Shown here piece by piece: positions 33,119 through 35,527 of a stretch of 35,527 nt of DNA (its first letter is position 1; the number at the start of each line of letters is the position of its first letter). The notes beneath the pieces are model-generated. The model saw only the letters and a program-made list of their open reading frames with translations. It was not told where the DNA came from and searched no databases. A program made the translations under genes and the position numbers. The DNA comes from Candidatus Bipolaricaulota bacterium (GTDB lineage: Bacteria > Bipolaricaulota > Bipolaricaulia > UBA7950 > UBA9294), in NCBI GenBank assembly GCA_027007005.1, contig JALTFO010000009.1:1-35527 (forward strand), given 5' to 3'.

Positions 33119-33148
33119 CGATCCTGTGTTCAGTTAGTACACTGAACA
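33115..33148 (+). promoter_or_regulatory. Promoter with 22-bp inverted-repeat operator before dinB operon
   Basis: TTGACG (33115-33120), 17 nt, TACACT (33138-33143) form a good sigma70-type promoter. A perfect inverted repeat, TGTTCAGT (33127-33134) and ACTGAACA (33141-33148) with a 6-nt spacer, covers the spacer and the -10 box, the ideal place for a repressor. Because the operon encodes the SOS-type polymerase DinB, a LexA-type repressor is the first candidate. The adjacent winged-helix protein is the second. The ribosome binding site GGTGA is at 33150-33154. Confidence 0.6.
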
Positions 33149-33160
33149 TGGTGAACAATT

Positions 33161-33415
33161 ATGTACCAACCAGTATCAGAGCCGATCGATGCCTACGTCA
33201 TCTACAAGCGTGGTGCGCCACATCCCATATTGCGTTCCTTCCGCTGGGGGAAGCGGCGCTTTGACATCACATCGACGAACCTCGTCTACCCGGAAAGAGA
33301 AGGGGAGACACTCTTCCTCTGCTATGCAGTGAACTCCGGGAAAAATCAGTTTCAGCTCCGCCTCAATACCAATCGTAGCCTGTGGACCCTAGAAGCTATC
33401 GATGTGGAGGGATAA
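33161..33415 (+). CDS. Small DUF6504-like protein preceding dinB
   Basis: The 84 residues contain ILRSFRWGKRRFDITS and a C-terminal RLNTNRSLWTLEAIDVEG, an all-beta pattern like that of small proteins often encoded beside Y-family polymerases (DUF6504, from memory). No catalytic residues are seen. The stop overlaps the dinB start by one base (TAATG), so the two are translationally coupled and share the palindrome-covered promoter. The biochemical role is unknown; an accessory to DinB is an inference from position. Confidence 0.6.
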   Translation: MYQPVSEPIDAYVIYKRGAPHPILRSFRWGKRRFDITSTNLVYPEREGETLFLCYAVNSGKNQFQLRLNTNRSLWTLEAIDVEG

Positions 33416-34644
33416 TGGCGCGCATCATCATGCACCTCGATATGGATTCCTACTTCGCCTCGGTCGAGCAACAGGCGAACCCGACGCTTCGGGGGATACC
33501 GATTGCCGTTACGGGCAGGCCCCATGAAAGTTCGATCATCGTTGCAGCATCCCGTGAGGCGAAACGCTGCGGGGTGAAATCGGCAATGCCCAACTGGGAA
33601 GCGCTAAAGCTGTGTCCATCCCTAAAACTCGTTTCTGGAAAGGCTGAACGCTACATCGCGACGACGAAGCGTTTTTTGTCGATCCTCAAGCGCTACACGC
33701 CGCTACTTGAGGTGTTCAGTATCGATGAGGTGTTCATGGATATCACGCAGGAGTCACGGCGCTACGGCGGACCGCTTGGGATGGCCCGCTTGATCAAGGA
33801 TGAATTTCGGGAAGCGCTGGGTGAGTACATCACCGCCACGGTGGGGATCGCTCCCAACAAAGCGTTCGCTAAACTGATCGCCAATCGCAACAAGCCAAAT
33901 GGGATCGGACAACTGCGCGATGAGGAGATTTCATCCCTCTTAGCGGAAATTCTAATTGGTGATATCTGCGGGATCGGTAGAAGGATTGAAGGTCGACTCA
34001 ATCGCGTAGGGATTCATACCCTGGCTGATCTCGGGCACACGTCTGAGCGGTACTTGAAGCAGGAATTCGGTGTGTACGGCCTGTTCCTAAAGGAGATTGG
34101 GCAGGGGCGCGACCCAACGCCGGTGATCCCCTACACCACCGCCGCTCCGGTGAAGTCGGTGGGACACTCCAAGTCTCTTCCCCCGCAACTGCGAGCGTTC
34201 AACCTTGCCCTTCTCGTTCTACGCGGGCTGTGCGACAAGGTGGGCCGGCGGATGCGCAAACTTGGCTACGTCGGGCGGACGGTCTACTTTCACTTTCGGC
34301 TGGGATCGATGGGCCCACACCACGGAAAGCAGATCACTCTTCCTTTCTCTACCGACGATGGAGAGACGATCTACAACGCCTGCCTTGCCATCTATCGAAA
34401 GATTCCCGTTCATCCGGATAGCGTCTCCCAGGTTGGTGTCTCCGTAAGCAACCTCACCGAAAAACGGGGACGTTCCGGGTATTTACTTACCAAGGATCAG
34501 CAGCGCGAGCGATTGAACAGTGCGGTTGATCGCATCCGTGATCGCTTCGGCGAGCGAGCGATCGTCACCGGTGAGACGTTGCTTTTTGACGTGATCCCGG
34601 AGCACGTCGGTGGATTCTCGCAAGGGAAGGAGTGGGAGTTCTGA
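33415..34644 (+). CDS. dinB: DNA polymerase IV (Y-family)
   Basis: Error-prone lesion-bypass polymerase, 409 residues. Catalytic carboxylates are in HLDMDSYFASVE (residues 7-18) and SIDEVFMD (about 102-109). The finger segment GRPHESSIIVAASREAKRCGV and the SVGIAPNKAFAKL-type palm motif (here TVGIAPNKAFAKLIANRNKPNG) are present. Helix-hairpin-helix (ICGIGRRIEGRLNRVGI) and little-finger domains follow. The extreme C-terminus (VGGFSQGKEWEF) has no canonical QLxLF clamp-binding motif; TLLFDVIPEH may serve. ATG 33415 is chosen because it starts MARIIMHLDMDSY. Confidence 0.94.
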   Translation: MARIIMHLDMDSYFASVEQQANPTLRGIPIAVTGRPHESSIIVAASREAKRCGVKSAMPNWEALKLCPSLKLVSGKAERYIATTKRFLSILKRYTPLLEVFSIDEVFMDITQESRRYGGPLGMARLIKDEFREALGEYITATVGIAPNKAFAKLIANRNKPNGIGQLRDEEISSLLAEILIGDICGIGRRIEGRLNRVGIHTLADLGHTSERYLKQEFGVYGLFLKEIGQGRDPTPVIPYTTAAPVKSVGHSKSLPPQLRAFNLALLVLRGLCDKVGRRMRKLGYVGRTVYFHFRLGSMGPHHGKQITLPFSTDDGETIYNACLAIYRKIPVHPDSVSQVGVSVSNLTEKRGRSGYLLTKDQQRERLNSAVDRIRDRFGERAIVTGETLLFDVIPEHVGGFSQGKEWEF

Positions 34645-34724
34645 TATGATACTCACTCGTTGCCTTGAATGACGCCCATGAGATGAAGTGTCAGGGTTCA
34701 GGCTACATAAGGCCTTTCACCGCC

Positions 34725-35527
34725 GAGTAGAGAGGAGGCGCGCATTATTTAGGACAGTGACTTCCGCTGTATCGGCCGTTTCCAGCTGCGTGGCAAATAG
34801 CACCAGTCCATGTAACACGATTCCTCCTCCCTCTCTAAAACTCCGTACGTCGGGTTTTCCTCAATACGGCTTCAAACTGGAATTTGACCACGACTTTCAC
34901 CAGTGAGTGCGGGGTTAAGCACAAGGTCTGCGTTCACCCGTCCAACACCAACTTATACGTGGCCTAAGCTCTTGGTTCAGGCAAGAGCGTTTCCCCAGCT
35001 TTCGCTGGTTCTCCCGTAGTCGAGATCTAAGCTCAAGCGGTACTCCCTTCAATATTGCCAACAGCACTCCAGTCCAGAGGCCCTTGGCTCGCCAATGGGT
35101 TATGTTGTCCCATCAGGTCATCGCTTACTACGGCCTCATCCGAAACTCTCGCCCCTCCCATCGACTTATCTATTACTACGATGGGTCTTCGCCCTACGAC
35201 CTTGTATGGGCTGGTAGCGAGAGGCTCCCCAATTTGCTCCGCCTGTCTTTCCCTTCCGTGCCGCCTTCCGTACCCCGGTGGACCAAACGGTTGCACATGG
35301 CTGTTCCTTCACCGTTCGTACTAGCCTTCACCTTCTTCGCACAGGCTCGGCATCCACAACCCACACCGCCGGTTCTCGCATGGGACGTGTAACGAGGCTG
35401 CAAAGTTCGCTTTATGCTACGGCCCGGAAAGTTTGCTAGTCCTGCACCGGCAAGGACATCTACTTCCAAGCTTTCATCCCCTAAAGTCACCTCCAAGAGA
35501 CGTCGGATATACTATGCGGGTATACAG
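34725..35527 (-). ncRNA. Probable ORF-less group II intron RNA
   Basis: The region lacks coding signal but on the minus strand looks like a structured ribozyme. At the 3' end a domain V-like hairpin lies at 34873-34838 (GAAGCCGTATTGAGG, AAAA, CCGACGTACGGAG). A domain VI-like stem follows, pairing AGAGAGGGAGG (34836-34826) with CCTCCTCTCT (34738-34729) and ending CTCTACTC near a possible 3' splice site. A GTGTTGGACGGGTGAACGCAG-like segment (about 34958-34937) resembles group II domain I sequence. No reverse transcriptase frame is seen in about 600 nt upstream of domain V, so the intron is ORF-less or deleted. The 5' boundary is not found and may be outside the window. Identification is from remembered motifs, without covariance modelling. 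Confidence 0.5.
34838..34873 (-). ncRNA. Group II intron domain V-like hairpin
   Basis: A 36-nt stem-loop: GCCGTA pairs with TACGG(A), a bulge follows, then an upper stem with AAAA loop. It is close to the 34-nt domain V consensus GAGCCGUA...UACGGUUC but is two bases longer, with extra bases next to the AGC-triad position. This may mean a divergent class or a degenerate, inactive intron. Confidence 0.5.

Noticed and set aside
34900-35527. Ribosomal RNA gene or small secreted proteins at the right end
   Set aside because: No 16S/23S signature could be recognised, and the overlapping small frames on both strands look like translated structured RNA; the domain V-like hairpin favours a group II intron.
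1-35527. CRISPR array, prophage or secretion system
   Set aside because: No spaced direct repeats, integrase, phage structural genes or secretion genes were found.

Overview
The window is bacterial: Shine-Dalgarno sequences, IF3, L35, L20, L21, L27, Obg and consensus sigma70-type promoters (TTGACA, N17, TATAAT-like). It comes from an anaerobe that uses ferredoxin-linked 2-oxoacid oxidation and Hdr-type flavoproteins. A deep-branching uncultured lineage such as Bipolaricaulota/Acetothermia would fit, but that placement is a guess from gene content and no marker here was compared with a database. Genes are tightly packed, often with 4-nt or 8-nt stop/start overlaps.

Layout. (1) 1-751: a probable IS200/IS605-type right end followed by a broken AbiEii-like nucleotidyltransferase gene. 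(2) 1127-11898: housekeeping genes on the + strand: metG; then rplU-prp-rpmA-obgE-nadD; infC-rpmI-rplT; a very divergent glyQS pair; folB-folK; and a short RNase G. (3) 11940-13092: tRNA-Val(CAC) with its own promoter, and an HpnA-like epimerase. (4) 13275-29327: the centre of the window. sucCD is followed by a consensus promoter with a Rex-like operator and then a 15-gene run with almost no spacing, ending at a clear terminator: korC, hdrA, mvhD, mvhG, a degenerate mvhA, hdrC, hdrB, frdB, frdA, korD, korA, korB, fumA, fumB, malic enzyme. (5) 29590-34644: a UvrD/Rep helicase on the - strand, then a STAS/GHKL-ATPase protein, a DUF4325-like winged-helix protein, a small DUF6504-like protein and dinB, the last two behind a promoter covered by a 22-bp inverted repeat. 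(6) 34725-35527: what looks like an intron RNA of group II on the - strand without a reverse transcriptase gene, running to or past the window edge.

How the genes work together. sucCD, KorABCD, the FrdAB pair, fumarase and malic enzyme together make a linear route 2-oxoglutarate - succinyl-CoA - succinate - fumarate - malate - pyruvate, usable in either direction. No membrane anchor for the Frd pair is present. Instead it is encoded directly after hdrC and hdrB and downstream of HdrA plus the Mvh electron-input module. The Mvh large subunit has lost its NiFe ligands, so the module cannot be a hydrogenase. The strongest hypothesis from this window is a soluble Hdr-based bifurcating (or confurcating) fumarate reductase/succinate dehydrogenase, coupled through ferredoxin to 2-oxoglutarate:ferredoxin oxidoreductase, in which the hydrogenase core has become a scaffold or a docking site for another donor, as happened to the 49-kDa subunit of complex I.

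Smaller points of interest are an ATC start codon for infC (and perhaps rng), a Prp protease homologue without its catalytic residues beside an L27 that needs no cleavage, and glycyl-tRNA synthetase subunits that have lost family signatures.
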